64,000 nt of DNA, taken from assembly GCA_946811695.1 (NCBI GenBank), contig OX328124.1, positions 57,601,459-57,665,458 on the forward strand. Direction: 5' to 3'. Under the pieces are notes generated by a model. It saw nothing but the letters and a program-made list of their open reading frames with translations, was not told where the DNA came from and did not search any database. Shown one piece after another: positions 1-12,448 of the stretch. Both the position numbers and the translations under genes were made by a program. The stretch's first letter is position 1; every line of letters starts with the position of its first letter. The stretch is from Gonocerus acuteangulatus. Lineage: Eukaryota > Arthropoda > Insecta > Hemiptera > Coreidae.

Positions 1-31
1 TCCGCAGCGATGGCGATTCACATTTTTTTAC

Positions 32-43
<12 letters not shown>

Positions 44-104
<61 letters not shown>
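44..104. repeat. (TA)n microsatellite
   Basis: An uninterrupted TA tract near the left edge of the window. Similar tracts recur about every 5 kb and several of them are internal parts of, or insertion sites for, the mobile elements listed here. Confidence 0.95.
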
Positions 105-108
<4 letters not shown>

Positions 109-1220
109 GGTATCATGGATTTTGGAAATACTCTTCCCCTGGTAGATGCCTTCTACTGCATTTGGCTCCTCAAACGAGAGTACCAGGAGGATGGAGGGTG
201 CTTTAATAAAATTTTACAAATCATCTTTTATTAGGCAATAAACCACATTCTTTGCCATGGTTGTCGTTATAGTAATCACCTCTATCGAGCGAAAATTAGA
301 ATGAGTAGAAAATACTAATATAAATGTTTAGCTCTGGTATAAGAATATATTAACTCTAAAATACTCCAACGCGTTCCAATGAATAATTGATACTATTATC
401 AATACAATTGAGATATCGAGAAATTGGCGGTCGAATCAGATGTTGAGGAAAAACGTTCCAGTGAAGACTTATATTAATATGTTCGTTACATTAAAATTAA
501 TAATGTTTGTGGTATTTAATTTTTATGTAACATCCTTCAGAACAGGTTGTCCCGTTTAGTTCGTGGTTTAAGAGTTTTATTCCAAGATGTAATTAGATCT
601 GGCGTCATATGATTGGGTGTATCAATATCACTTATCTTTAAAGGGTTTCTTTTAACCTTCTTTTATTTCAGTTTTTGGTTTAACAATTATTTTTATGTTC
701 TCGAATACAAAAGAGTAATTAAAATGAAAGACATCACTATTATAATAAAAAATGCAAAATATTTTATACTAGATTAAGATTTATTATTGAAAACATTACT
801 TAATCAATTTTATTTTATTATTGCTATTAGATTGATTAAACGTAATCATTAATCGCCATTTGTTTTATTAATATTGATATTAAAGTTCAATTTATTTTAT
901 TTAATGCTACTAAATTAATACAATATTTGTTTATTTATATACTTTCTACTATCTTAGATGTAAGATACATTTATTACACATATAAACATTTAAATACTTC
1001 TAATGCATTACATATTCCCAATGTCTTATTTCAAGACTTGTTGACTCGTTAATTAATATGCTTCATAATGCTCTGAAAGCTCCACAAAGCAGCTCCATCT
1101 TCAAAATCTGTTCTTACTCGAATGAATATGTACACATTTGCTTTGTATTAATTTTAATATCCCTTTCTTCTAGAAAAAATGCTTTTTATATGAAAAAAAC
1201 TCACAAAAAGTGAATATCTA
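105..1220. other. AT-rich stretch, no gene recognised
   Basis: No long reading frame, tRNA-like or element-like signature is visible. The sequence is rich in short A and T runs, as expected of decayed intergenic DNA. Confidence 0.5.
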
Positions 1221-1227
1221 AAAAAAG

Positions 1228-1372
1228 TGGATATACTTAATCACCGAAGTTAAGCAACGTCAGGCGTGGTCAGTACTTGAATGGGTGATCGACCACGTGC
1301 TGTTGGCATTAGAAAAGGGTGGTAACCTGTAGATAGCCCGGCGCTAAAAAAAAAACAAAAAAAAAAAAAAAA
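1228..1372 (+). repeat. 5S rRNA-derived SINE, 5'-truncated
   Basis: The 3' half of a 5S rRNA is clear: AATCACCGAAGTTAAGCAAC, then the GTGGTCAGTACTTG and GGGTGATCG blocks (internal control region of a 5S gene) and CACGTGCTGTTGGC. It continues into GGGTGGTAACCTGTAGATAG and GGCGCTA, a tail seen in the other SINEs of this window, and ends in an A-rich run of about 30 bases. The first third of 5S is missing and 12 bases are deleted relative to a functional 5S between GGGTGATCG and ACCACGTGC. This fits the SINE3 class, which uses a 5S-derived polymerase III promoter. Confidence 0.85.
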
Positions 1373-1374
1373 AC

Positions 1375-2115
1375 TTAATTTGAAAATAATTTTTAATTGT
1401 AATAATTACAAGTCTTAACATTCATAACAAGGAGCTTAACATTTTCACGCCTCCACTTCTTGAAAATGTTTATCGAAATTTGGTAATAGGTAACTAGTAG
1501 TATTAAATGCATCGTGCAAGAAGTGTACATGATCTAAAGGATTTCAATAGACCGTGGGAGCTAGCGTTTTTCTGTGTCCCCTCCCTCTCCCTTTTCCTTT
1601 TAGAAGAGAGCTATTCGAAAGGAGAAAGTTTCTTTTAAAATCTGCTCTTTGTTCTTTTCGTACTCGTTTTCACTTCATGTGAACAAATATGGCTCAGAGG
1701 CAGGAAAACATTCATTTTCCTCTCCCAAATTATAGAATTGTTATTTACCACTAAATAAGATATTAAGTTGAAACGGTTTTATCACTACCACACCAAAACA
1801 AATTATCAATTAAGTACACTAATGTTTAAAATTCTAAAGTCCTAATTGGGAGAAGCTTAGAAAAAATATTTATTTGGGATTTTACTAGAGTAAGCTGCTG
1901 GCTATTAGAATATGGAGGGATGAAATCACTTTCTGGTGTATGTTTCATGATCACAAAAACTACAAGGGAAATAAAATGTATCCAAAAGGACGCATTTATC
2001 TTATTATTATTCGTAAAGATTGTAAAATTGTCATTATAAATTAAGTACCGAGCACGGAAGAAGAGGCGTTGTCTCATGGGGTACAAGAAGATAGTGTTAA
2101 GATAGGTTTTATATT
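1375..2115. other. AT-rich stretch, no gene recognised
   Basis: Short open frames only. The longest, 86 codons on the minus strand, has biased low-complexity composition and no recognisable domain, so it is not called. Confidence 0.45.
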
Positions 2116-2117
2116 AA

Positions 2118-2270
2118 TTCTTATTTATACATATAATAAAATTTTGACGGATCGCTGTCTGTACATGAAAGATATATAGGATGAAATACTGTTGGGGGCC
2201 TTTATTAAGGGAATAGTACCCAAAAAAATGATTTTTAGTATTTTTGCCTGTTTGTCTGTGCGCGCTCATG
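2118..2270 (+). repeat. Partial copy of the short Helitron-like repeat at 3117-3487
   Basis: The block ACGGATCGCTGTCTGTA, a GATATAT segment, GGGGCCTTTAT and AATAGTACCCAAAA is shared in the same order with 3125-3245. Only the 5' portion is present here; the sequence diverges after about 2270. The two copies lie in the same orientation about 1 kb apart. Confidence 0.7.
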
Positions 2271-2774
2271 AATGAGTCTTGACAATGTGGGGAATAAAAA
2301 AAGAAAATGGTGGTTTTGGTGTTTTGGGATTTTGAAGGTGCCTAGAGAATTGAAGAATGGTTTTAATAGATGTAATTGCCAGGATGACAAGGCCGTGTTA
2401 CTGATAAAGTTTTTCAAAAAGAGGCTGCTGGAATTTAGGTAAAAATAGAGTAAATTTTGGACATAGGGTTAAATTATTATAAATTAGTTAGTAAGAGGGT
2501 TAAATTAAGAAATTTGTAACACTTGCTTTATTTTATTTCTAGAAATTGAAAATGGCCTGAAGGCCGAAACCTTTAATGTACAAATAAATAAATGGATTTA
2601 AGGTCTGAGGAATTGATCACACCAATTTAACCTTGAAATTATCCGATTTAGTTGTGGTTTTCATTAATATATTGTGGTCAGTTTTACTTAACATTTAGTG
2701 TTTGTTTCATGTCAATCGGTTCATAAATAAGAAAGTTATGCCAATGTAAAGAACGTCGATCATTTCATGAACTA

Positions 2775-3115
2775 TCGTTAACACGATACACACCAGAGTT
2801 GTTTTTTTTTTTTTTTTTTGTTGTGTTTGTGTTTTTCGTCACGAAACTTGGTATATAGTATTCTCCCCGCAAATTATTGAAAGAGTTCGTTAGCCAGCAA
2901 AATTGGTTTATCTGGAGGGGAGGTTTACCCCGGACACAAAGTAGTCATTCGCCCATACTAGCCTTAATTTTTGTTGTATTCCAACGAAACTCGATATTCG
3001 TTTTGGACATATTAATAGAAAAATATGTTGTAAAAATAAACAAATCGGTTCATTAGGAGGGGAGGGGGGTTATTCTGGACCCAAATTACCAACTTGTCAC
3101 TACCATTCGTAATCT
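2775..3115 (+). repeat. Partial copy of a repeat family built from ~145-bp subunits
   Basis: It begins at AACACGATACACACCAGAG and contains CACGAAACTTGGTAT, TTCGTTAGCCAGCAAAATTGG and a G-rich block followed by TTTACCCCGGAC. A second subunit starts 145 bp later at AACGAAACTCGATATTCG. The same order is seen at 41368-42108 and, lacking the first subunit, at 39781-40482. No coding capacity is visible. The Helitron-like repeat at 3117 starts immediately after it. Confidence 0.75.
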
Positions 3116-3116
3116 A

Positions 3117-3487
3117 TCTTTACATATAATACAATTCTAACGGATCGCTGTCTGTATATGGAAGATATATTGGAAAAAATACTATTCGGGGCCTTTATGC
3201 ACGCAATAGTACCCAAAACCCTGTTTGTCTGCTCTCTGGCAGACGCTCTATACACACTAACAATCCCTAAGAGGTCTGCTTAGTGGCTCCCACGTTTTAG
3301 CAATCCTAGCAGCTTGCATGCATGATCCCCGATGGACGTCTAATATCGTGCATAGAGAAGCTGTAATGTACATTTTTTGTAATACCCATACGATTTTGGT
3401 AATTATAATGCAAAATAAACCAAAAGATATATCCAAAAATTCTGTCGTAATCACTATTCTCGCGGACGAAGTCGCAGGCACAGCTGG
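3117..3487 (+). mobile_element. Short non-autonomous Helitron-like element
   Basis: The left end reads A then TCTTTACATATAATAC; the right end reads GCGGACGAAGTCGCAGGCA then CAGCTGG followed by T. This fits the Helitron pattern of a 5' TC, a hairpin about ten bases before a 3' CTRR, and insertion between A and T. It is 371 bp and non-coding. The boundaries are inferred from motifs alone, so the 5' end could be off by a few bases. Confidence 0.6.
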
Positions 3488-3639
3488 TAATGAATAGAAC
3501 CAGCTAGTGATGAATGGTAGTTTTCATATACCATTAACCCTGATTGTATGGACGGTGTTTGAACTCCGTCAACTGATAATTTCTATGCTTAGTTCAAGTA
3601 ATGCCTTTATTTTAAAAAAAATGTATAAATGCAGCTTAA

Positions 3640-4395
3640 AGAGCAAATAAGATTCGCACTCGGTATGTTGAAGATTTAGGCTGTGATATTACTCTTCAGA
3701 AGTGGTTTTCACTGTTTTAAGACTTCGATCTCGAAGGCTAGGGCTTCTTGCTGAAGTAAACCGACCCCTTTTGAGGATATCACGGCTTTGGTTTCAAACA
3801 ATCCACGTATTCCAATCCCTTTTGGGGACGAAATCTTTTCAAACGATTAGTTAGACTGGCGACGAAAAATGGAACTTATACGAAACAACTTACCTGAAAA
3901 AAATCACAGGGATTGCATCAAAGGAAGATTATGCTCTCTATTTGATGGAACTTAAAGGAATCCATACACTTTGAGTTACTACCACGAAATCAAACCAACA
4001 CTAGTGATGTTTTCTGCAGTCAATTATACCGACTGAAGACAAAAATTGAAGAAACATTGCAAGTCTTGACAAATATGTAACGCGTAATATTCAAACATGA
4101 CAATCCCGGTAAAACGTTGTTAGCACCTTATGGGAGGATTTACCTCACCGACTACTCCCTTAACATTCCTCCTTCAGATTACTACTTTTTCAAACAACCC
4201 CTCCCCCATTCTTCTGCAGAGGAAATTCTACACGACGGACGAAGACATAAAAACATACGTTATGTCGTTCTAAGGAGATAAAGACAGTGCTTTTGGGAGG
4301 GAAAAGGGCATAAGAAACTTTCGAGCAGTTTCGAAAGGATAATCGCTGTGGGCGGTAATTATATTTTATTTCGATAAGAAACATTTTAACGAATC
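3640..4395 (+). pseudogene. Degenerate mariner-type transposase
   Basis: Conceptual translation on the plus strand, across several stops and frameshifts, gives the order expected of a mariner transposase: a WF segment followed by DFDLEG near 3715-3735 (family: DFDLED), a QLYRLKTKIEE segment near 4018-4050, VIFKHDNPG near 4088-4113 (family: VVFHHDNARPH, second catalytic Asp), and IPPSDYYFF near 4170-4195 (family: LAPSDYHLF, third catalytic Asp). Stops at several positions rule out a working protein. Inverted terminal repeats were not identified. This was read by eye, with no alignment run. Confidence 0.75.
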
Positions 4396-4399
4396 TATA

Positions 4400-6860
4400 T
4401 GTTTTTCCTAAACGTCTCTACGATCTTTCCGAACAAGCCTATAGAAAGTTGACTGCGGAAGTCGTTCCACTTTTTTTATCTCTTTTAGGGAAGTCGAAAA
4501 ACAGATTGAGTGGATTAATTCCGCTTTTTTCGAAACATAGTTAAATCTAGATTTTCTTAGATTAAAATTTGCTGAGCTGTAAAATGAGTGTGTAGGTTAA
4601 CGGTTACAGCCACAATAGCAGCAAGTTCAAAAGCAAAATATTAATAGTTTTACTATTAATGTTTCTAAATCACATTAGAACTAAACATTATATTGGACAC
4701 GGTATTTTCTACAAACGATTAGTTCAAATTTTATATGAGTTCATTTATTGAAAGAAGAGAGAACAATAACTTCGAACAAGCAAATTTTCTGACCTCTATA
4801 ATCGTCCTAATGTAAATTATTGATATTCAGGAACATAATGTAAAAATTGTGAATAGATATTTACATAGTAATATATGTTGACTAAGATAACATTTCCTAG
4901 ATTAGATTCGTAGCCTTATGGTTTAGGAGGTTTAAGTTGGTGGAGAGCCGGCTAAAGACGGCATTACTAAGGGAGGCCGAGAGCCTACATCCATGGGGGA
5001 GCGACCTGCAATGCGCCTTTTATATCAAATAAACAACTTCCGACAGACATGTCCCCTCGCAATGTTCTGTCTGTCCTGTATTGGTAGTCTTGTCTTCTCT
5101 TGGATATCCTGCAACATGCAGAACAACCTTCCTCTCAGGATGATATTATTGGGAAAAATAACTAGCTTGCAGTCTAATTATGATTAGGTTTATTTAAGCT
5201 AAAAACCTTTTAAGCTGTTTAGGTTTATCTTGGTAAGGGAAAAAACACAAATTTTATGCAATTCCCGCGGTTGATTTTTCTATATATTCTTAGCTATAGG
5301 CGGGTGTTGAGGGGGACATGTTAATTTTAGTGGGAATATCTTCGAAAGATCTGAAATAAAAATAATTGAGGTATACGTAGAATTCGAAATCGAAAATTCC
5401 CCGGAACATTTATTTTAATGTAAAAAAATCGAAAACATTTTCTTTGTACTTGTTTCGATCATATAATGGGACTTATTCATTTTAGAAACCCCTCCAAAGT
5501 CTCCAAATATTTATAATAACATTTACTATAAAGTTTCATTATTCACTCATGTTGAAAAATTTATTCGGAGCTAAGCAGATTAAAAATAAGTATGAAAAAC
5601 AATGGTAAGATAGACATTTTTTATATTATTGTCTTCGGCATCTTTAAATTCATGTTGGTCCTTCAAATTTTAGAAGGCAAATGTTGATTATCTAATTAAA
5701 CAACTCATTAAATTTCGTCCTAATTAGCTACATAGTTTCTGCGTAATAATTTTACAATAGAGGTTTCAGTGAAAAAATAAACATGTTTCAAATTATTGCA
5801 AAACAATAAAAAAATTATTTACATATCTGAAATATTTAGAAAAAAAATTAAGGCAATTAACATTTTACAGAGTGAAAATCTGTCAATTTGGACGTCTTCA
5901 GGGATTTACAAAAGTTATTTTTTTGCTTTTAAACAAATAAATATCTCCGCGAATTTTGAACTAATTGAAATCAGTAAACGTCATTAGGAATGCTCAAAAT
6001 TACGCTTAACTTGACGCTTTATGTTTTCAAATCCGTTCCGTAGATCCAGAGAAACACAGAGATGACATAGGTGATTTAACAAAGACCGTTCTTGAAGAAG
6101 TACTCCGACATTGTTTAAACATTCGACTCAAATGCAATTGTTAAATCATTTTAAGAAATTCCTGAAGCCGTCCAAATTTACCATTTTTTTTAAAATAATT
6201 AAATAATTTATTTTATAACATATATTTCTAATATGTAAAGCAATTTCGTTTGAATTTTGCTGCAGCTTAAAAAAAAGTCTATTTTTTCACTGATACCTCA
6301 ATGCAAAATTATTATTAAAGAAATCTTCACTTAAACAAACTTTGGTTGGTGGTTTAATTCTATCACCAACATTTTATTCCTAGAATATGAAAGTCCTAAC
6401 AACAATTTAAGCTGATGAAAAAAATAATATAACAAATGCCTATTCTTTACATTTTTTTCATAACTATTGCTATTATGCATAGCCGCGAATCAATTGTAAT
6501 GTTTTTAAATAATGGAACATTAGAGAAAAACATTGGTACAAATCTTTTCATGCCTTGGGAGGTGTCTATCAAGAATTACTTTGGAGATATGTACGAAATT
6601 AGAAAGAAACCCTCGCTCTCAGAAAGACCGTTTTCATTATTATGTTCATCAATGAGAAATAATATAGAAGCTTGCAGTAACAGAATGAACGAAAAACATG
6701 AAATAGAAGAATAAATAGCACAATGAAATACGTTACATATCCCTCTTAGAATCGCGTGCTAATGATTCACAATAACATCATGAAGCACGAAATGCTATGG
6801 ATAGAAATGACTAAAGTGAAAATGGTTGTGTGTACAATTATGTCATATGATGTTTAGCAT
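4400..6860. other. AT-rich stretch, no gene recognised
   Basis: Several open frames of 60-92 codons exist (for example 6436-6714 plus) but none has a recognisable domain, signal peptide or codon pattern distinct from the surrounding AT-rich DNA. A GC-richer island near 4915-5010 (GGTGGAGAGCCGGCTAAAG) might be the head of an old SINE but is not assignable. Confidence 0.45.
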
Positions 6861-6881
6861 AACGGTACTTCTGTGTATGTA

Positions 6882-6884
<3 letters not shown>

Positions 6885-6956
<72 letters not shown>

Positions 6957-6981
6957 TTATATGTGTGTGTGTGTGTATATA

Positions 6982-7067
<86 letters not shown>
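6885..7067. repeat. Compound (TA)n/(TG)n microsatellite
   Basis: A tract of TA, TG, TA, TG and again TA repeats of about 180 bp. The open frames it creates on the plus strand (Tyr-Ile or Cys-Val repeats) are artefacts. Its last TA is the insertion site of the foldback element that follows. Confidence 0.95.
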
Positions 7068-7070
<3 letters not shown>

Positions 7071-8797
7071 GGTGTCCCGTAAATGTCTAGTCATATTGTG
7101 AGGGGTGATAGAGGACCTTTAGGGGAACAAAAAATGTTCTATGACGATTTCCCGAATTCTCCCCCATAAGGGAGAAAACGTCGTTTTATTGTTTTTTCGA
7201 GACAAACGTGGTTTTTAGAAGAATAATCGTTGTAGCTCCACTCCAGGTGGTACTACTAGAAAAGGGGTGAAACCTATCGAAAGCTGAGTACATTTACTAT
7301 AAGACTAGTTGAAAGTAAACGTAAAATGAATGAATGTGAGTATGTATATCTTACCAAAAGAAAGCTATTCTAAATTTCCTGACATTTTATTGATATTTCT
7401 TTCCAGCGTTACTCCTCAATGGGCAGGATCTGTGATTTCCGGCTTTTAGAAAAACTTCCTCATTTAACCAGCTTTCCATTCATGTATCACAACCCTGTGT
7501 TATTGAAGTATTTGAACGGTTTAAGAACAAACGTTTTTTAAAAAACATGGATCTGTGAAAATAAAATTATATTTTTTTCTTCAGTTTATTCAAAAAGCTG
7601 AAGAGAAATATTTATTTTTATAAATGTTTACATAATAATAAATAAATATTTACTTAACACAATAAAAAAAATTACTTCCACGAATATAAAAAAAAATCCT
7701 AAAACAGTAAATAAATAAAATACACATTTACTTTGAATTTATTAATTCAGGTAACTAATACTGGGTCCAGGTGGCGGCCATTAAGAAACACCAACCATAC
7801 ATTAACCTCAAAAATTACTATTTTTACCTAGATCACGCATTTGAACACATTTTTACAGGACTATGTATGTCTTATTTATGAGGGATAGAATTTTTAATTA
7901 CCACAACAACAACGCATGGGCTCACGAGAATCCCAGTGAGTTTCACAAGCATAGCCATCAGTATCAATTCAAGGTAAAGCATTTGTTTTAAGAAATATAA
8001 ATACCTGTAAAAATGTGTTCAAATGCGTGATCTAGGTAAAAATAGTAATTTTTGAGCTTAATGTATGGTTGGGGTTCATTAATGGCCAACTCCTCGACCC
8101 AGTATTAGTTACCTGAATTAATAAATTCAAAATAAATGTGTATTTTATTTATTTACTGTTTTAGGATTTTTTTTTATATTCGTGGAAGTAATTTTTTTTA
8201 TTTTTATAAGTAAATATTTACTTAATATTTATGTAAACATTTATAAAAATAAATATTTCTCTTCAGATTTTTGAATAAACTGAAGAAAAAAATATAATTT
8301 TCTTTTCACAGATCCATGTTTTTTAAAAAACTTTTGTTCTTAAACCGTTCAAATACATCAATAACACAGGGTTGTGATACATGAATGGAAAGCTGGTTAA
8401 ATGAGAAAGTTTTTCTAAAACCCGGAAATCACAGACCCCGCCCATTGAGGAGTAACGCTGGAAAGAAATATCAATAAAATGTCAGGAAATTTAGAATAGC
8501 TTTCTTTTGGTAAGATATACATACTTACATTCATTCATTTTTACGTTTACTCCCAACTAGTCTTATAGTGAATTTACTCAGCTTTCGATAGGTTTCACCC
8601 CCTTTCTAGTAGTACCACCTGGGACGGAGCTACAACGATTATTCTTCTAAAAACCACGTTTGTCTCGAAAAAACAAAAAAACTACGTTTTCTCCCTTAGG
8701 GGCGAGAATTCGGGAAATTGTCATAGAACCTTTCTTGTTCCCCTAAGGGTCTTCTATCACCCCTCACAATATGACTAGACATTTACGGGACACCCTG
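7068..8797. mobile_element. 1.73-kb foldback DNA element with ~790-bp inverted arms
   Basis: The left end CAGGGTGTCCCGTAAATG is matched by its exact complement at the right end, and both ends abut TA, as for elements that duplicate TA on insertion (Tc1/mariner-like). The arms run 7068-7860 and 8005-8797 and differ by scattered substitutions and small indels; the loop is only about 145 bp. No protein is encoded. It is either a very long-TIR non-autonomous element or an inverted dimer. A second, disrupted copy lies at 15657-15897 plus 19067-19625. Confidence 0.85.
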
Positions 8798-8819
8798 TAT
8801 ATATATATATATATATAAA

Positions 8820-9830
8820 ATCAACAATTCAACAACTCTAGTTTCTCCCACTTTTCTCGGTAATGGTTGGAGATATGAAGTTGGAAGAGATTTCATTCGA
8901 TAATTCAAGTTCAATGGGTACTTGGAACGTGCATTTGGAAGTTTATTAATGCAAATTTATATGCACTACGAGTTTTTGCCATGCAAAACAGTATTCCGGT
9001 CGGCTGATTCTTCTGAAAAACGATTTTGTCCTTCCGTTATCGAAGTATTGATAATCCCTTTGGTCCAGGCCAATCGGGTTATTTTAGTAAAAATCTGCTC
9101 AATGCAGATTCACTAGCGTAGTGTCTGTGCTATTTGAGGAATTCTCTTTCTCGAAAAAGCAATATCGAAGTTGAGCAATATCGCTCAACCTTTATTCGTA
9201 TTTTGTCGAATATTGTGCTGAAATGGAGTCTAGAATGTCAACTTATATTAAAGAAATAAAAAAAGTTCCACACACTAAATTGCCTTTTTTAGAAGTCTTC
9301 TAACACGTTCATGGTACGAGTGGGCGGAACTGGACCAAAAATAAACTCATTTAATACCATGCATTCCTATTTATATTTAAAAGCTCTTAACGTGTGTAAC
9401 CTTTCATTCAGGTATCCACAAAGGTTAGATCCTCTTTAACCTGCCAATTATTAATATTAAGGGCGTAGTGAAGCGAGCAAGAGCCCTTACCTGGCTGAAA
9501 ATTAACTTCACAAAAGTTGTTTCAAAGAAACAACCTACGTCATTCATTATGGAAGTCTTATATACGAGAATATTTTTTTCTTGAGAAATGTGCCTTAAAT
9601 ACCTTTGTGACTTTAGTCTTCTAATCATAAGATATTTAAATCTCAGAAGGTTATTTTTAATATTGTTTGCAGAATATGTGAGATTGGGAAGAAGTTTACA
9701 AAAAACGTTAAAATAAAAATATGTTTTAGCGTTGTAGGTTTGCCTATTTGCCAAATCGAAGGCAATTAAGCAAACCTATATTCTTTTATAACAATATTTT
9801 TTTTTATCATAGGAAAAAATATTCTCCAAC
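8820..9830. other. Unassigned sequence
   Basis: A minus-strand frame of 109 codons at 9425-9754 is open, but it is Asn/Ile/Leu-rich with no recognisable domain and I do not call it a gene. Confidence 0.4.
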
Positions 9831-9839
9831 TTAAGGGAA

Positions 9840-9892
<53 letters not shown>
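9840..9892. repeat. (TA)n microsatellite
   Basis: A pure TA tract of about 53 bp. Confidence 0.95.
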
Positions 9893-9893
<1 letters not shown>

Positions 9894-10029
9894 CGATTTT
9901 TCCACAGGTGAGGGTAGTCAGGGATACTTCCTATACAAGAATTTAGAGAGGGAAGCTCCATCCTGAAGAGGTTAAGCAGGAATGTTCTGCTCTTTCTAGA
10001 GGAGGCTAGCAGTCCAGGCATTTTTTGGA

Positions 10030-10420
10030 ACACAATTTTTGATTTCGTAACTTTGTTTGGGCTGGATAGGAGGCGAACATATCAAAAGTCCTCGCCCCTA
10101 GCCCCTAGCCTTTAAGCGGGGGGGAGGGGGGGTTTAGAAGGTCCCATTTTTCGGGTTTTCACTAATATCTCGGAAACCCTTCGTCCTAGCAACATGACCA
10201 TTGTATACAAATGAAAGGTTGTTAAATTTCCTACAAGTTCTATTCTATAAAGTGTTTCGAGATATCTTTAGTTTTCGAAATATCCGCTCGTGAAAGCCTG
10301 TAATTTTGGGAAAAAACACACTTCTTTCTATTTTCGACCGGATATCTCTTCAACGATGAATCCAAAAAATAAATGTCGGCTATAGGGTTGTAGGACATAC
10401 CATTCGCTTCAAATATATAT
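10030..10420. repeat. Diverged member of the foldback family at 14268-15061
   Basis: It shares, in order, AACATGACCATTGTAT, TTTCCTACAAGTTCTA, GAGATATCTTTAGTTTTCG and AAAGCCTGTAATTTTGGG with the 14.3-15.1 kb region. A run of G residues follows CCTTTAAGCGG. Non-coding. Confidence 0.65.
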
Positions 10421-10440
10421 ATATAACTTTACTATTTTAT

Positions 10441-10745
10441 GTATGTTTCTAGAGGAGGTTAGGTATGAATGATCTCCTCTTTCTAGAGGAGGTTGGGTAG
10501 GAATGTTCTGCTCTTTCTAGAGGAGGTTAGGCAGGAATGTTCTGCTCTTCCTAGAGGAGTTTAGGTAGGAATGTTCTGCTCTTTCTAGAGGAGGTTAGGT
10601 AGGAATGTTCTGCTCTTTCTAGCGGAGGTTAGGCAGGGATGTTCTGCTCTTTCGAAAGGAGGTTAGGTAGGAATGTTCTGCTCTTTCTAGAGGAGGTTAG
10701 CTCTTTCTAGGTAGGAATGCTTCGCCTAGAAGAGATTAGTGGGGT
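10441..10745 (+). repeat. Minisatellite, ~35-bp unit
   Basis: About eight tandem units centred on GAGGTTAGGTAGGAATGTTC followed by TGCTCTTTCTAGAG. Unit length is about 35 bp, with substitutions in each copy and one shortened unit near 10700. An isolated unit lies upstream at 9966-10010, so the array or its ancestor was once wider. Confidence 0.9.
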
Positions 10746-10899
10746 CCCCTCTCCCTAGGTGAGGACTGCTTAGAAAAGGTTATGTAGGGATTGACCGCCT
10801 AGGAGAGGTTAGATAGTAGTAACCCCCCCCCCCCCCCCAGGAGGGATGCTCCCCCTAAAATAGTGAGGAATTGTCCCTGAAAGAGTTGTTAGTGAATGA

Positions 10900-12130
10900 G
10901 AAGTGCTGAATACAATTATTGAATGATAACCAGCCCGCCTTCTTCCAGCCGTTTTCTCACAAACCACTTAATTCCACTTAACGAGAAGACCTCTGTTAAT
11001 TTGTTAATCAAGAACGTTTTAGCAGGTTCACACCCGCTGTCCTATTATTAATTTCTAATAAACTCTATATGTACTTTTAACGCCTGAGGAACAGCTTGTA
11101 TATTTAATAGTATCCACTCCCAAAGGGCATCTACATTTCGAAAAAGTCAGGAATTGATTTAGGTAAAATCTTTTAATGTAGTCACCATTAAGCTCATGCA
11201 TCTGTCATTTTTTAGTTAAAACATTCTTATCGTTTTACATTGAAATAATCAAATTTAATTTATTATACTTTATTATTTAAATAGTAGTCTATAAGTTATT
11301 AATTATATCTGGTATTTTATTTTTAATTTTTCCCTAATTTGCAAGGAGTTTGATCTAATCCCAGATTTATTAGATCAGTTAATTTTCCTATACAATTAAT
11401 ATTTCAATATTATGTCACAGGTTTATATTTATTTATTTGGTGACCGACAACACAAGAGGTGGGGCACCCGTATGGCCCGATAAAGGCCAAGTGTTTTGGT
11501 ACATGTATGGGCTATATATGCTTAAGCATAACTATTGACTGTGAGTATACCACAATTTTAAAGCAACAAAAAATAAACTATATCCTGAATTTCACTACTT
11601 TAATAGGCTTTCAAGATAATATTTCAGAACTAATAACGCAGGATTTTTAAGCTTAAACATTTGATAATCTTCTTTTTCCAACAAAAGTCATTTTCAGGAA
11701 CTGAAGCGCTGGCTTGAAATAGATTTTAACCCTCAATTATGAAAATTAACGACCCGCTAAAAACTCATCGAGTGGGATCAATGAATATTAGAAGACCTTT
11801 TTTCAATAATTATTTTATGAGTGCAACCTGAATTTTCGATTCCTTCTGTATGTTCTGAAGGGAATGCGATTAGATAATAAATAAAATGAAATTTCCATAT
11901 AGGGAACGGAAGGATAGACCATGTAATCTGCCACCACTAGAGGCGTCTATCTGATTGACTCCCCTAATTACAGAGAAATATTGCCCCATCAAAAAGCCTA
12001 CTGTTGCGCCGCCAGAAAATATATATCCTCAACTTAATGTCCTCATCGACTCAATCACTCCATTTAATTCAGCACTTTTGGGATTTTTTTATGCTTTAGG
12101 CGTTTAAAATTAACCTATAATTATTTCACC
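10900..12130. other. AT-rich stretch, no gene recognised
   Basis: No domain-bearing frame or element end could be recognised. A small 63-codon frame at 11459-11650 has no recognisable features. Confidence 0.4.
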
Positions 12131-12448
12131 AACTAGCCCCGGCGAACTTCCTAGCTGTACCGCCTAACAGTCAATTCTTTCATTTTTTTTTTTTTTTTTA
12201 GTACTTATTCTGCTATTTGGGACACCCGGAGAGCTAGTAATTTAAAAAAAAGGGGAAAAAACTTAATAAGTCGACAATTACATTATGTCAAAAAATAAAA
12301 ATTATCAAATACTTAAAATTCTTTTAATAGTCACTAAAAAATCACAATCAAAATTACAATATCAGATTTCTTATTATGATACCTACTTATTATATTTCAT
12401 TTTATTTTTACTTATTCTAAATTATGTTTCATTTTTATTGTAGTACTT

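Noticed and set aside
2118..3487. A single 1.4-kb element with direct terminal repeats (LTR-like), from the matching blocks at 2130 and 3125
   Set aside because: The shared block is only the 5' part of a short Helitron-like repeat, an unrelated repeat family lies between, and no primer-binding site or coding region is present.
6826..7101. Three overlapping open frames of Tyr-Ile and Cys-Val repeats
   Set aside because: They are translations of the TA/TG microsatellite. The same applies to frames over the TA tracts at 18.8, 25.2, 26.2, 31.3, 48.4 and 50.2 kb.
9425..9754. 109-codon minus-strand frame
   Set aside because: AT-rich composition produces long frames of Asn, Lys, Ile and Phe; no domain, no similar sequence in the window and no start context worth noting.
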